From Salinirubellus salinus (lineage in GTDB: Archaea > Halobacteriota > Halobacteria > Halobacteriales > Haloarculaceae), in contig NZ_CP104003.1 in assembly GCF_025231485.1 (NCBI RefSeq), positions 3,859,960 through 3,923,959 of the forward strand: a DNA stretch of 64,000 nucleotides. Reading direction: 5' to 3'. Both the position numbers and the translations under genes were made by a program. Positions 32,735 through 40,789 of this stretch are shown piece after piece (within the stretch, counting starts at the first letter, position 1; every line of letters starts with the position of its first letter). Under the pieces are notes generated by a model. The model was not told the DNA's origin, did not search any database, and saw nothing but the letters and a program-made list of their open reading frames with translations.

Positions 32735-32791
32735 CGGTCGGCCACCTCCACTGCTGCGGCGGTCGGGTGACGGCTCCTGCTGGTGGCCCGT

Positions 32792-33823
32792 TCAGTCATC
32801 GCTCGGTGCCTCCACTCCTTTCGCTGCTGCTTCGTGTTCCTCATGGTCGTAGTACAGGTGACAGGCGACGTGGTGCCCTTCCTCCTGGATGAACGCCGGG
32901 GTCCTGTCACAGATGTCCATCCGCTCGGGACAGCGCTCGCGGAAGCGACACCCTTCACCGAGGCCGATGGGGTCCGGCGTCGACCCCTCGAGGGTCGTCC
33001 GCTCCCGGTCGTGGTTCGGGTCCGGGATCGGGATCGCGTTGATGAGCGCCTTCGAGTAGGGGTGCTTCGGGTTCTCGAGGATGTCCATCGTCGGCGCCGT
33101 CTCGACGATCCGGCCGAGGTACATCACGTTGATGTCGTCGCAGATGTAGCTGACCGTCGAGAGGTCGTGCGAGATGTAGATGATGGAGAGGTCCATCTCC
33201 TCTTTCAGTCGCGCGAGCAGTTTCAGGATGACTGCCTGCGTCGACACGTCCAGCATCGACACCGGCTCGTCCGCGAGGATGACGTCCGGTCGCAGGACGA
33301 GCGCCCGTGCGATGGCCACCCGCTGTTTCTCCCCGCCGCTGAGTTGGTCGGGGAAGCGGTCGATGTACCGCTCCGGCGGCCGGAGCTCGACCTGTTCGAG
33401 CGTCTCCTTGATCCGCTCCTCCTTGTTCTCGATCCCGTGGACGTCGAGCGGGATCTCGAGGGTGTTCCGGACCGACATCTTCGGGTCGAGCGAGTCGAAC
33501 GGGTTCTGGAAGATGACCTGCACCTCCCGGCGGAACTGCTTCCAGTCCCGCTTGTCGAACGTCGAGATGTCGCGACCCTTGAACGTGACACTGCCGCCGG
33601 TCCCGTCGATGAGGCCGAGTAGCACCATCAGGAGCGTCGTCTTCCCACAGCCACTCTCCCCGATGACGCCCTTCGACTCGTTCTCGTGGAGCGTGAACGT
33701 GACGTCGTCGACCGCCTTGACCGTCTCGGGCGTGCGACCCAGGAGCGTGTCGAGGATCCCCTGACTCTGGTCGAAGTACTTCTCGAGGTTCTGCACCTCG
33801 AGCAGTGGCTCGCGGTCGGTCAC
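32792..33823 (-). CDS. Oligopeptide-type ABC transporter ATPase (DppF-like)
   Basis: The 343-residue ATPase has Walker A GESGCGKTTLL, signature LSGGEKQRVAIARAL, Walker B VILADEPVSMLD and the H-loop in YISHDLSTV. The C-terminal oligopeptide-transporter domain has a cysteine group (CRFRERCPERMDICDRTPAF) that usually holds an iron-sulfur centre or metal in this family. It starts at a GTG overlapping the stop of the preceding ATPase gene (GTGA), so the two are coupled. Confidence 0.94.
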   Translation of the reverse strand: MTDREPLLEVQNLEKYFDQSQGILDTLLGRTPETVKAVDDVTFTLHENESKGVIGESGCGKTTLLMVLLGLIDGTGGSVTFKGRDISTFDKRDWKQFRREVQVIFQNPFDSLDPKMSVRNTLEIPLDVHGIENKEERIKETLEQVELRPPERYIDRFPDQLSGGEKQRVAIARALVLRPDVILADEPVSMLDVSTQAVILKLLARLKEEMDLSIIYISHDLSTVSYICDDINVMYLGRIVETAPTMDILENPKHPYSKALINAIPIPDPNHDRERTTLEGSTPDPIGLGEGCRFRERCPERMDICDRTPAFIQEEGHHVACHLYYDHEEHEAAAKGVEAPSDD

Positions 33824-34845
33824 GGCGACTCACCCCCGGGGGTCGTCTCCACGGGTCCCTCGTAGAGCTCGTGTACCTCGTTCCAGCGGAAGCAGGCCGC
33901 CCGGTGCTCGCCCGCGGTGTCGACCGCCTCGAGCGTCGGTGCACGCTGCCGGCACTCCTCGACGGCCCACGGACACCGGTCGACGAACGTACACTCGGCC
34001 ACCTCGCCGAGGTGCTGTGGTGGCGACCCCTTGATGGTCCCGAGTTCGCGTTTCGGGTCGCGGACGTCCGGGAACGCCTCCTGCAGGAGGATGGCGTACG
34101 GGTGTCGGGGCGTGTTGAACACGTCGTAGACGTCGCCGGACTCGGCGAGCTGTCCACCGTGCATGACGCCCATGCTGTCACACGACTCGAACACGAGGCT
34201 GATGTCGTGGGTGATGAGCAGCATGCTCATCTCGTACTCCTCCTGCACCCGGTCGATGTACTTGAAGATCTGGTCCTGCATGATGACGTCGAGCGCCGTC
34301 GTCGGCTCGTCGGCGATGATGAGCGAGGGGTTCAGGAACAGCGCGAGCGCGATGATGGCCCGCTGTTGCATCCCGCCGGAGAACTGGTGGGGGTACTCCT
34401 TCACCCGCTCGGGCTTGAGGCCGACCGTCTCGAACAGCTCTTTGAACCGCTCGAGCGCCTCCTTCTTGGTCATGTCCGTGTGGACGTCGGCTAGCTCGAG
34501 CGCGTGTTCGTCGATGCGTTTCAGCGGGTCCAGGCTGTTCATCGACCCCTGCGGGATCTGTGAGATCTCCTTCCACCGGATCGTCTTGTTCCACTGCGCC
34601 TCGGTGAAGTCCTGGATCTCCTCGCCGCGGTACTTGATGGTGCCAGAGACGACCTCGCCGTTGTCGTCGAGCCCGCCGATCATCGCGTTGACGATGGTGC
34701 TCTTTCCGCACCCCGACTCGCCGACGAGCCCGAAGTACTCGCCCTCGTCGACGGTGAACGAGACGCCCGAGACGGCGGTCAGCGGTCCCTCGCTGGTCCG
34801 GTACTGGATGGTGAGGTCCTCGACTTCGAGTAGTGGTTCGCTCAT
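33820..34845 (-). CDS. Oligopeptide-type ABC transporter ATPase (DppD-like)
   Basis: The 341-residue ATPase has Walker A GESGCGKSTIV, signature FSGGMQQRAIIALAL, Walker B LIIADEPTTALD and the H-loop LLITHDISLV. Its C-terminal domain has the four-Cys pattern CTFVDRCPWAVEECRQRAP. The start MSEPLLEVEDL lies 4 bp after the stop of the permease gene at 34850 (tight spacing). Together with the gene at 32792 it makes the ATPase pair that drives import. Confidence 0.94.
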   Translation of the reverse strand: MSEPLLEVEDLTIQYRTSEGPLTAVSGVSFTVDEGEYFGLVGESGCGKSTIVNAMIGGLDDNGEVVSGTIKYRGEEIQDFTEAQWNKTIRWKEISQIPQGSMNSLDPLKRIDEHALELADVHTDMTKKEALERFKELFETVGLKPERVKEYPHQFSGGMQQRAIIALALFLNPSLIIADEPTTALDVIMQDQIFKYIDRVQEEYEMSMLLITHDISLVFESCDSMGVMHGGQLAESGDVYDVFNTPRHPYAILLQEAFPDVRDPKRELGTIKGSPPQHLGEVAECTFVDRCPWAVEECRQRAPTLEAVDTAGEHRAACFRWNEVHELYEGPVETTPGGESP

Positions 34846-34849
34846 CGAA

Positions 34850-35764
34850 TCACCCCGCCTCCACGAACGCGGTGTCACCAGCCTGTCCGGTCACGATCTC
34901 CTCGTACTTGCGGCCGAACATGAACGCCGAGAGGACGGTCAACGAGATGAGGACCCCCGGTGTGAGTGACCACCAGAAGTTCTCCACGTAGCCGTTCGAG
35001 TAGGCGTTGCGGATCATGATCCCCCACGAGGGGACGAACGGGTCGGAGACCCCGATGAACGCCAGCCCCGCCTGCACGAGGATGGAGAAGCCGATACCCA
35101 GCGAGAAGAACAGGATCATCATCGGTGCGATGTTCGGGATGAAGTGTTTGCGGACGATGGCCAGCGACCCCATCCCGGTCGCTCGGGCCGCGAGGATGAA
35201 GTTCCGCTCCTTTATCTGGAGCACCTGTGACCGGAGGACGCGGGCGCTACTGCGCCAGAGCAGCGCCCCCAACACGAGGATGGTCGTGAAGAGACCGAAG
35301 CCGAACAGCGCGAGCAGGACGATGGCGAACGGGATTAGCGGCACCCCGTAGACGAAGTCGGTGAACCGCATCAGGACGTTCTCTACCCAGCCACCGAAGT
35401 ACCCGGCCGTCACGCCGATGCTGGTACCGATGGTGATGATCATCGCCCCACCGAGCAACCCCGTGATGATCGTCGGCCGGGCCCCGATGATGAGTCGCGA
35501 GAGGACGTCCTGTCCGAGGTGGTTCGTCCCGAGCGGGTGCGCCGCCGACGGTGACGACGCGATGAGGAGGAAGCCATCTTCGTCCTTCTGTGTCTCCGTG
35601 TAGTCGTAGGGGGCGAGGTAGGGCCCGAACGCGGCGAGGAAGATGACGAACGCGAGGAAGCCGGCGTACAGGGCGATCTCCTTGTCGTTCGTTATCACCG
35701 ATATGACACCTACCAGCCGGTCAGGGAGGGATGGAATTGCATCACTCACGGGTATGGCTGACAT
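34850..35764 (-). CDS. Oligopeptide-type ABC transporter permease (DppC-like)
   Basis: The 304-residue protein has six membrane segments and the DppC/OppC pattern: HPLGTNHLGQDVLSRLIIGARPTI, the contact loop ARATGMGSLAIVRKHFIPNIAPM, and a C-terminal FIGVSDPFVPSWGIMIRNAY. It is the first gene of the four-gene transporter operon. The start MSAIPVSDA at 35764 follows a TATA-like box by 24-36 nt; the frame continues further upstream but crosses that promoter. No binding protein is inside the operon; the one at 38829 is the natural partner. Confidence 0.93.
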   Translation of the reverse strand: MSAIPVSDAIPSLPDRLVGVISVITNDKEIALYAGFLAFVIFLAAFGPYLAPYDYTETQKDEDGFLLIASSPSAAHPLGTNHLGQDVLSRLIIGARPTIITGLLGGAMIITIGTSIGVTAGYFGGWVENVLMRFTDFVYGVPLIPFAIVLLALFGFGLFTTILVLGALLWRSSARVLRSQVLQIKERNFILAARATGMGSLAIVRKHFIPNIAPMMILFFSLGIGFSILVQAGLAFIGVSDPFVPSWGIMIRNAYSNGYVENFWWSLTPGVLISLTVLSAFMFGRKYEEIVTGQAGDTAFVEAG

Positions 35765-35787
35765 TGCCGCATCCTTTCCGTGTCGGG

Positions 35788-35800
35788 GTAAATAAGTTTC
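35788..35800 (-). promoter_or_regulatory. TATA-like box of the ABC transporter operon
   Basis: The minus strand reads GAAACTTATTTAC, 24-36 nt before the ATG at 35764. Confidence 0.65.
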
Positions 35801-35897
35801 GCCTCTGGGAACGCGCCTGCACCGGACGTGCACCGAATCGGTCGTCGCTTCGACATTCGGGCGAGACACGACGTGGGTCGGTCACTGCCCGCTGAGA

Positions 35898-35907
35898 TAC
35901 ATTTAAC
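35898..35907 (+). promoter_or_regulatory. TATA-like box of the crotonase gene at 35931
   Basis: TACATTTAAC lies 24-33 nt before the ATG. Confidence 0.6.
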
Positions 35908-35930
35908 TCGCCACCGACGGACGAGCGAGC

Positions 35931-36704
35931 ATGTCCGGGAGCCTCGATGTCGACATCGACCCGCCAGTCTGCACGCTCACCATCTCGAACCCCGGCAAGC
36001 GCAACGCGCTCTCGTCGTCGTTCCTCCCGGAGGTCGGAGCGACCCTGGAGTCGCTCTCCGACCGGACCGACGTCCGATGTGTCGTTCTCACCGGTGCGGG
36101 CGACGCGGCGTTCTGTGCCGGCTACGACATCTCCGAGCTGTCGACCGACCAGCGCGACCGCGAACGACTCGTCGAGGACACGACCCGGCAGCTCCGCGAG
36201 TTCGACTACCCGAGTGTCGCACGGATCAACGGCGACACCGTCGGCGCCGGGATGAACCTCGCGGGCGCCTGTGACATCCGGGTCGCCGTCGACGAGGCGC
36301 GGTTCGGCGTCACACCGGCGAAACTGGGCAACGTCTACAGCTACGACGGCATCCAGCAACTCGTCGACATCGTCGGCCCTGCGGACGCGAAGGAACTGCT
36401 GTTCACGGCCGACCTCGTTCCCGCCGAGCGCGCCGCACGCATGGGACTCGTCCACTACGTCGTCGACCGCGAGTCACTCGACGACCGGGTGTCCGAACTG
36501 GCCGGCACCATCGGCTCGAACGCGCCACTCTCGCTGTCGGGGATGAAACGGATCGTCAACGCCATCACTGAGCGGGGGTCGTTCGGGGCCGCCGAGCGCG
36601 AGTGGGCTGCCCGCATCAGGACAGAGGCACGCGAGAGCCGCGACCACGAGGAGGGGAAACGCGCGTTCGCAGAGAAGCGCGCACCGGAGTTCGAAGGGCA
36701 CTGA
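35931..36704 (+). CDS. Enoyl-CoA hydratase/isomerase (crotonase) family protein
   Basis: The 257-residue protein has the crotonase oxyanion-hole elements (AAFCAGYDIS near residue 60; GDTVGAGMNLAGACD near 105). The first catalytic Glu of classic enoyl-CoA hydratases (in PEI.LG) is replaced: FGVTPAKLGNVYSYDG. The second Glu position may be kept in DAKELLFTADL. It may therefore be an isomerase, decarboxylase or hydrolase rather than a hydratase. The C-terminal EEGKRAFAEKRAPEFEG is typical. It is followed after 46 bp by a CoA-transferase gene on the same strand. Confidence 0.88.
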   Translation: MSGSLDVDIDPPVCTLTISNPGKRNALSSSFLPEVGATLESLSDRTDVRCVVLTGAGDAAFCAGYDISELSTDQRDRERLVEDTTRQLREFDYPSVARINGDTVGAGMNLAGACDIRVAVDEARFGVTPAKLGNVYSYDGIQQLVDIVGPADAKELLFTADLVPAERAARMGLVHYVVDRESLDDRVSELAGTIGSNAPLSLSGMKRIVNAITERGSFGAAEREWAARIRTEARESRDHEEGKRAFAEKRAPEFEGH

Positions 36705-36717
36705 GGGGTCGGCCCCG

Positions 36718-36729
36718 AAACTATATGTG
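36718..36729 (+). promoter_or_regulatory. TATA-like box of the CoA-transferase gene at 36751
   Basis: AAACTATATGTG lies 22-33 nt before the ATG. Almost the same box precedes the gene at 42140. Confidence 0.65.
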
Positions 36730-36750
36730 GTCGAACAGGGTCTCTCGCAC

Positions 36751-37935
36751 ATGGTCGAGCCGCTTCGCCACGTAACAGTCGTCGACACGACGCGATTCCT
36801 CGCCGGACCGTTCTGCACGCAGCTCCTCGGTGACCTCGGGGCCGAGGTCATCAAGATCGAACCGCCTGGGGGAAGTCCGAACCGGGGGACGACTCCGGCG
36901 CAGAACGGGGTCGGCTCGACGTTCATCTCGCGCAACCGGAACAAGAAGTCCATCGTCGTGAACCTGAAGACGGAAGCGGGCCGCCAGCTGATGGAGGACC
37001 TCGTCGCCGAGGCGGACGTCCTCGTCGAGAACTTCAGTCTCGGCGTGATGGAGCGACTGGGGCTCGGCTACGACTACCTCTCGACCGAGGTGAATCCGGG
37101 ACTCGTCTACGCGTCCATCAAGGCGTTCGGTGAGAGCGGGCCCGCGAAGGACCGGAAGGGGGTGGACCCGATGATGCAGGCCGAAGCCGGGCTGATGAGC
37201 GTCACCGGCGAGGAGGACGGCGACCCGGTGAAAGTCGGCGTCTCTATCGGAGACATGGGCGCCGGGCTCTACAGCGCCATCGCCATCCTCACCGCGCTCA
37301 ACTACCGCGACCAGACGGGCGAGGGACAGAAGGTCGAGACGGACCTGTTCGGCACCATCACCTCGTTCATGGAGGAGCACGTCACTGCCTACAGCATCAG
37401 CGGCGAGAACCCGGCGCCGGTCGGGACCAAACAGGCGAACGCCGTCCCCTCCGAACTGTTCGAGACGGCGGACGGCCACGTGATGGTCAACGCCTCCATC
37501 CCGGCGCTGTGGACCCGGCTCGTCGAGGACGTCCTCGAGGAGGACCACCTCCTGCAGTACGACTCGCTGGAGAGACGGCAGGAGCACTACGACGACATCA
37601 TGGCCGTCCTGCGGCCCCGTTTCCGCGAGCACCCCACCGTGGAGTGGCAGGCGGTGCTCGACGAGCACGGCATCCCGAACGGCGCACTGAGTCAGGTCAG
37701 CGACGTGGTCGCCCATCCGCACGCGCGCGAGCGCGGGGACGTGTTCGACTACGCGGACGACACCGTCGGGGAGGTGACGATGGCGGGCTATCCGCTCCAC
37801 TTCTCGAAATCCGGGACGAGTGTGCGGTCCGGCCCCCCCAGCCTCGGCGAACACACCGACGAGGTCCTGTCGACGCACCTCGGTCTCGACGCGGAGACCA
37901 TCGCCGGGCTCCGCGAAGACGGGGTCGTCGCCTGA
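36751..37935 (+). CDS. CaiB/BaiF (class III) CoA-transferase
   Basis: The 394-residue protein starts MVEPLRHVTVVDTTRF and has the family signature FLAGPFCTQLLGDLGAEVIKIEPPGG, NRNKKSIVVNLKTEAG, the catalytic Asp in QKVETDLFGTITSF and the C-terminal HPHARERGDVFDY. It would move CoA from a donor such as succinyl-CoA to an organic acid, activating it for breakdown. The length is typical (about 400). The ATG at 36727 lies inside the promoter box and is rejected. It converges on the DUF2848 gene with a 1-bp gap. Confidence 0.92.
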   Translation: MVEPLRHVTVVDTTRFLAGPFCTQLLGDLGAEVIKIEPPGGSPNRGTTPAQNGVGSTFISRNRNKKSIVVNLKTEAGRQLMEDLVAEADVLVENFSLGVMERLGLGYDYLSTEVNPGLVYASIKAFGESGPAKDRKGVDPMMQAEAGLMSVTGEEDGDPVKVGVSIGDMGAGLYSAIAILTALNYRDQTGEGQKVETDLFGTITSFMEEHVTAYSISGENPAPVGTKQANAVPSELFETADGHVMVNASIPALWTRLVEDVLEEDHLLQYDSLERRQEHYDDIMAVLRPRFREHPTVEWQAVLDEHGIPNGALSQVSDVVAHPHARERGDVFDYADDTVGEVTMAGYPLHFSKSGTSVRSGPPSLGEHTDEVLSTHLGLDAETIAGLREDGVVA

Positions 37936-37936
37936 C

Positions 37937-38659
37937 CTACGGCGCGACGTCCGGAATCCAGTCGTTCACTCGCACGTCGAACTGTGTCACGAGCCGCCGG
38001 TTCGACGCCGGATCGAACAGCTGGGCGGCGTAGAACCCCTCCTCGCGGACAGACGGGTACGGGTTCGGCCCCTGCACGTCGTCGTCCACCGTGCCGACGG
38101 TCGACGACCACACCGCCGTCCCCTCGAGTGAGGCCCCGAGTTTCGACTCGACCGCGTCGAGGAACGGCTCGGGTTCGAGGAACGTCGACAGGCTCGCGAC
38201 CTGGTACGGCTCCCACTCGCCGCCCGACCCGGTCCAACTCCGGAGTTCGATGTCGTCCCACCCGTCGCGGACGTCGTCGAGCACCCACACCTCGTCGCCG
38301 ACGACGCTCGGAACCGTGGAGTTGCCGACGTGGAGGTCGAACCCGGCGGCACGGCGGTCCTTCGCGTCGACGCCGACGCCGACGTACACCGCGTCCTCAA
38401 CAGGGAACAGGACGAACTCGGCCTCGCCGTAGGTGTTCCGGGTGTTCACCCAGACCTCGCTGTCGGTGGTGAGGAGGTGCGCCGGCTTGGGAAACACCAG
38501 CGGCTCGGGCCCCTGGTCGTGCTGGGCCCACCCGTCGCGGTGTTCTTCTGCGGGGGGCTCGCGCCACGCCCGACCGCAGTTGACGATCCGGGAGACGCAG
38601 AGCGTCTCCCGAGCGGTACTGCCGTCCCGGTGTCTGACAGTGACTGGCAGTTCGTTCAC
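37937..38659 (-). CDS. DUF2848 family protein
   Basis: The 240-residue protein matches DUF2848: GRAWREPPAEEHRDGWAQHD near the N-terminus, the VFPKPAHLLTTD stretch, EAEFVLFPVEDAVYVGVGVDAKDRR in the middle and YQVASLSTFLEPEPFLDA later. The activity is unknown; the fold is thought to be related to fumarylacetoacetate hydrolase. The start is set at GTG 38659 (VNELPVTVRHRD), because an ATG at 38686 sits inside the TATA-like box. It lies between CoA-transferase, transporter and amidase genes, so a role in breakdown of an organic acid or amide is likely but inferred. Confidence 0.82.
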   Translation of the reverse strand: MNELPVTVRHRDGSTARETLCVSRIVNCGRAWREPPAEEHRDGWAQHDQGPEPLVFPKPAHLLTTDSEVWVNTRNTYGEAEFVLFPVEDAVYVGVGVDAKDRRAAGFDLHVGNSTVPSVVGDEVWVLDDVRDGWDDIELRSWTGSGGEWEPYQVASLSTFLEPEPFLDAVESKLGASLEGTAVWSSTVGTVDDDVQGPNPYPSVREEGFYAAQLFDPASNRRLVTQFDVRVNDWIPDVAP

Positions 38660-38681
38660 GGAAGAGCGCTCGTGAGAGCCG

Positions 38682-38693
38682 AGCATATACCTT
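38682..38693 (-). promoter_or_regulatory. TATA-like box of the DUF2848 gene
   Basis: The minus strand reads GAAGGTATATGC, 23-34 nt before the GTG at 38659. It contains the rejected upstream ATG. Confidence 0.6.
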
Positions 38694-38738
38694 CCGTCGG
38701 TCGGCCCGGCGTCCCCCCGCTGCTCGAGCCACCTCGGA

Positions 38739-38748
38739 GAGAATTCTC
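38739..38748. repeat. Short palindrome GAGAATTCTC between divergent promoters
   Basis: Perfect 10-bp palindrome midway between the DUF2848 and binding-protein promoters; a possible operator for either. Short enough to be chance. Confidence 0.3.
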
Positions 38749-38796
38749 GGTTCTGAGAGGGTGAAACGGCGAAATGTCGAAAACGCCTACAGAAGT

Positions 38797-38807
38797 GTTA
38801 AGTATTC
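38797..38807 (+). promoter_or_regulatory. TATA-like box of the substrate-binding protein gene
   Basis: GTTAAGTATTC lies 22-32 nt upstream of the ATG at 38829. Confidence 0.65.
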
Positions 38808-38828
38808 TGCCCTGTCTTGTCTGGTTGT

Positions 38829-40673
38829 ATGTCATCCAGTGACAAGGGTCCTGACGTCGACCGTCGGCAACTGCTGAAGTTGGTCGGCGCGACGGGTACG
38901 ATCAGCGCACTCGCCGGCTGTAGTGGTAACGGCGGCGGTGACGACGGTGGTAACGGCGGCGACGGTGGTGACGGTGGCGACGGCGGTGGCGATGGTGGGA
39001 ACGCGCTCGGCGAACGCGTCCCGCCGCTCGTCATCGAGTTCTGGTCCGGACACCCGGTCTGGGACAACACCGTCCCGCTCGTCCAGCAGCACATCTCCAA
39101 CGCGCTGGATCACGAGGTACAGGTCGTTCCCGTCGAGGTGGCGAAGATGGTATCCGACGCGTACAACGACCGGCGTAACTATCACTACGTGACGTGGGGT
39201 GTCACGCCGTCCGTGACCACGCTCGACCCCGGGCAGTACTGGCTCACCGACCTGGTGCTCACGGCCGCCGGGGCCAACAACCGGCCGAGCGCGATGAACT
39301 ACGCGAGCTGTGAGTTCACCAAACTCGCCTACGAGCAGGCGGTCGCCGGCGACCCGGAGGAGCGTCGCCGCATCCTCGGCGACTCGATGGTCGTCTTCAG
39401 TGAGGACCGCCCGGCCGTGAACCTCATCGCCCGTGACATCTTCGGCGGGGCGCGAACCGACCGTGTCGACGCACAGGGCGTCGGTCAGATGGGTAACCAG
39501 GCGTGGAACTCGACGTTCTTCACCTCGACTACCCCCAACTCCGGTGACCGCTGGGTCTACGGGAGCGACGACACCGGCTACTGGGAGCGGACGAACCACC
39601 TGATGATCTCGGCAGGTGCCATCGGCATCTACCAGGTGCTGTCCCACTCGCCGTTGCTGCGATACGACGAGAACTGGGAGCTGACGAACGAGCTCGCCGC
39701 CGACTACACCGTCGAGGACGACTCGCGGAAGTACACGTTCGAGCTGCTCGAGGACGCCGTGTTCCACAACGGCGACCCCATCACCGCGGAGGCGGTGAAG
39801 TTCACGATGGAGACCATCGAGAACAACCCGCTCCCCCAGCGGACGACGCAGAACTACGAGTCGATCACCGTCGTCGACGACAAGACGATCGAGTTCACGT
39901 TCGCACAGCCGAACCCGTCGTTCCTCACGGCGCACGTTCCGACGTGGGGCATCCTCCACCCGCCGACGTGGGAGGGGATGGACGACCCGGCGAACTTCGA
40001 GCCGGAGCCGCCGATCGTCGGCTCCGGGCCGATGCAGGTGACCTCGTTCACGCAGAACCAGACGGTCGTCTGGGGCCCCCACCCCGAGGGACACCCGAAC
40101 TACGACGTGAACCACGGCTTCGTCCACCAGCGCTTCCAGAACGCCGAGACGAAGAAGCGGGCGCTGCGTGAGGGCGAGATCGACGTCGCCGGCAACATGA
40201 CCGGTGCGGGTCTCGAACAGGTGAAGAGCGCGCTCGGCGACGACCTGAAGCGGCTCACCTCCCGCGGCCACGGGGCGTGGCACCTGGCGGCCTCGTACCC
40301 ACAGGCACCCGTGCGATTCAACGCGTTCCAGGACGCGGTCGGGAAGTCCATCAACCGCAACGAGATCAATCAGGCCGTGTACGCGGGCAACGGCAACCCC
40401 GTGACCACGAGCGGACCGTACGTGGACAACAACCCGTTCTACCCGGAGGACAAGAGCCGCGTCCACAACTACACCGACAACCTCGACGGCGAGCCGGAGG
40501 CGGCGCGGCAGGTCCTGCTGGACGCCGGATGGGGCTGGGACGACGACGGCAACCTGCGCTACCCCGAGGGCACCGACACCGCACCGCTGTGGCCCGAGGG
40601 CGAGGTGCCGAGCGCCGACGAGTTCCCGTGTCTGAACGAGGACGGCGAGTTCGACCAGAACTGGGAACCCTGA
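38829..40673 (+). CDS. ABC transporter substrate-binding lipoprotein, family 5 type, apparently circularly permuted
   Basis: The 614-residue protein has a Tat signal (DRRQLLKLVG, residues 11-20), lipobox LAGC (Cys31) and a Gly/Asp-rich linker (residues 34-57). Residues about 66-225 look like the C-terminal lobe of peptide/nickel-binding proteins: PLVQQHISNALDHEVQVVPV, EFTKLAYEQAVAGDPEERRR and VFSEDRPAVNLIARD. Residues about 258 onward then look like the usual N-terminus: LLRYDENWELTNELA and VFHNGDPITAEAVKFTMETI. The chain ends with AARQVLLDAGWGWDDDGNLRYPEG, which in standard proteins leads into the part found here at the front. It would be anchored outside the cell and feed the ABC transporter 3 kb away (31739-35764). 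The ligand is unknown. Confidence 0.9.
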   Translation: MSSSDKGPDVDRRQLLKLVGATGTISALAGCSGNGGGDDGGNGGDGGDGGDGGGDGGNALGERVPPLVIEFWSGHPVWDNTVPLVQQHISNALDHEVQVVPVEVAKMVSDAYNDRRNYHYVTWGVTPSVTTLDPGQYWLTDLVLTAAGANNRPSAMNYASCEFTKLAYEQAVAGDPEERRRILGDSMVVFSEDRPAVNLIARDIFGGARTDRVDAQGVGQMGNQAWNSTFFTSTTPNSGDRWVYGSDDTGYWERTNHLMISAGAIGIYQVLSHSPLLRYDENWELTNELAADYTVEDDSRKYTFELLEDAVFHNGDPITAEAVKFTMETIENNPLPQRTTQNYESITVVDDKTIEFTFAQPNPSFLTAHVPTWGILHPPTWEGMDDPANFEPEPPIVGSGPMQVTSFTQNQTVVWGPHPEGHPNYDVNHGFVHQRFQNAETKKRALREGEIDVAGNMTGAGLEQVKSALGDDLKRLTSRGHGAWHLAASYPQAPVRFNAFQDAVGKSINRNEINQAVYAGNGNPVTTSGPYVDNNPFYPEDKSRVHNYTDNLDGEPEAARQVLLDAGWGWDDDGNLRYPEGTDTAPLWPEGEVPSADEFPCLNEDGEFDQNWEP

Positions 40674-40755
40674 CGCCACCCCTCGAACCAGGCGGATTCA
40701 AGGAGACACGACTTTTCGGCCGGTGCTCCCCTCCGAGCGGCTGCGCTGCAGGCGA

Positions 40756-40766
40756 AGGTTAATGTC
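40756..40766 (+). promoter_or_regulatory. TATA-like box of the amidase gene at 40790
   Basis: AGGTTAATGTC lies 24-34 nt before the ATG. Confidence 0.55.
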
Positions 40767-40789
40767 CGGTAGCACCCCTCGATGCACGC

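Noticed and set aside
38657-38686. Upstream ATG at 38686 as start of the DUF2848 gene
   Set aside because: It lies within the TATA-like box; the GTG at 38659 is correctly spaced.
38932-38998. Short tandem GGTGACGGTGG-like repeats
   Set aside because: They encode the Gly/Asp linker of a lipoprotein in frame; not a CRISPR array or mobile repeat.
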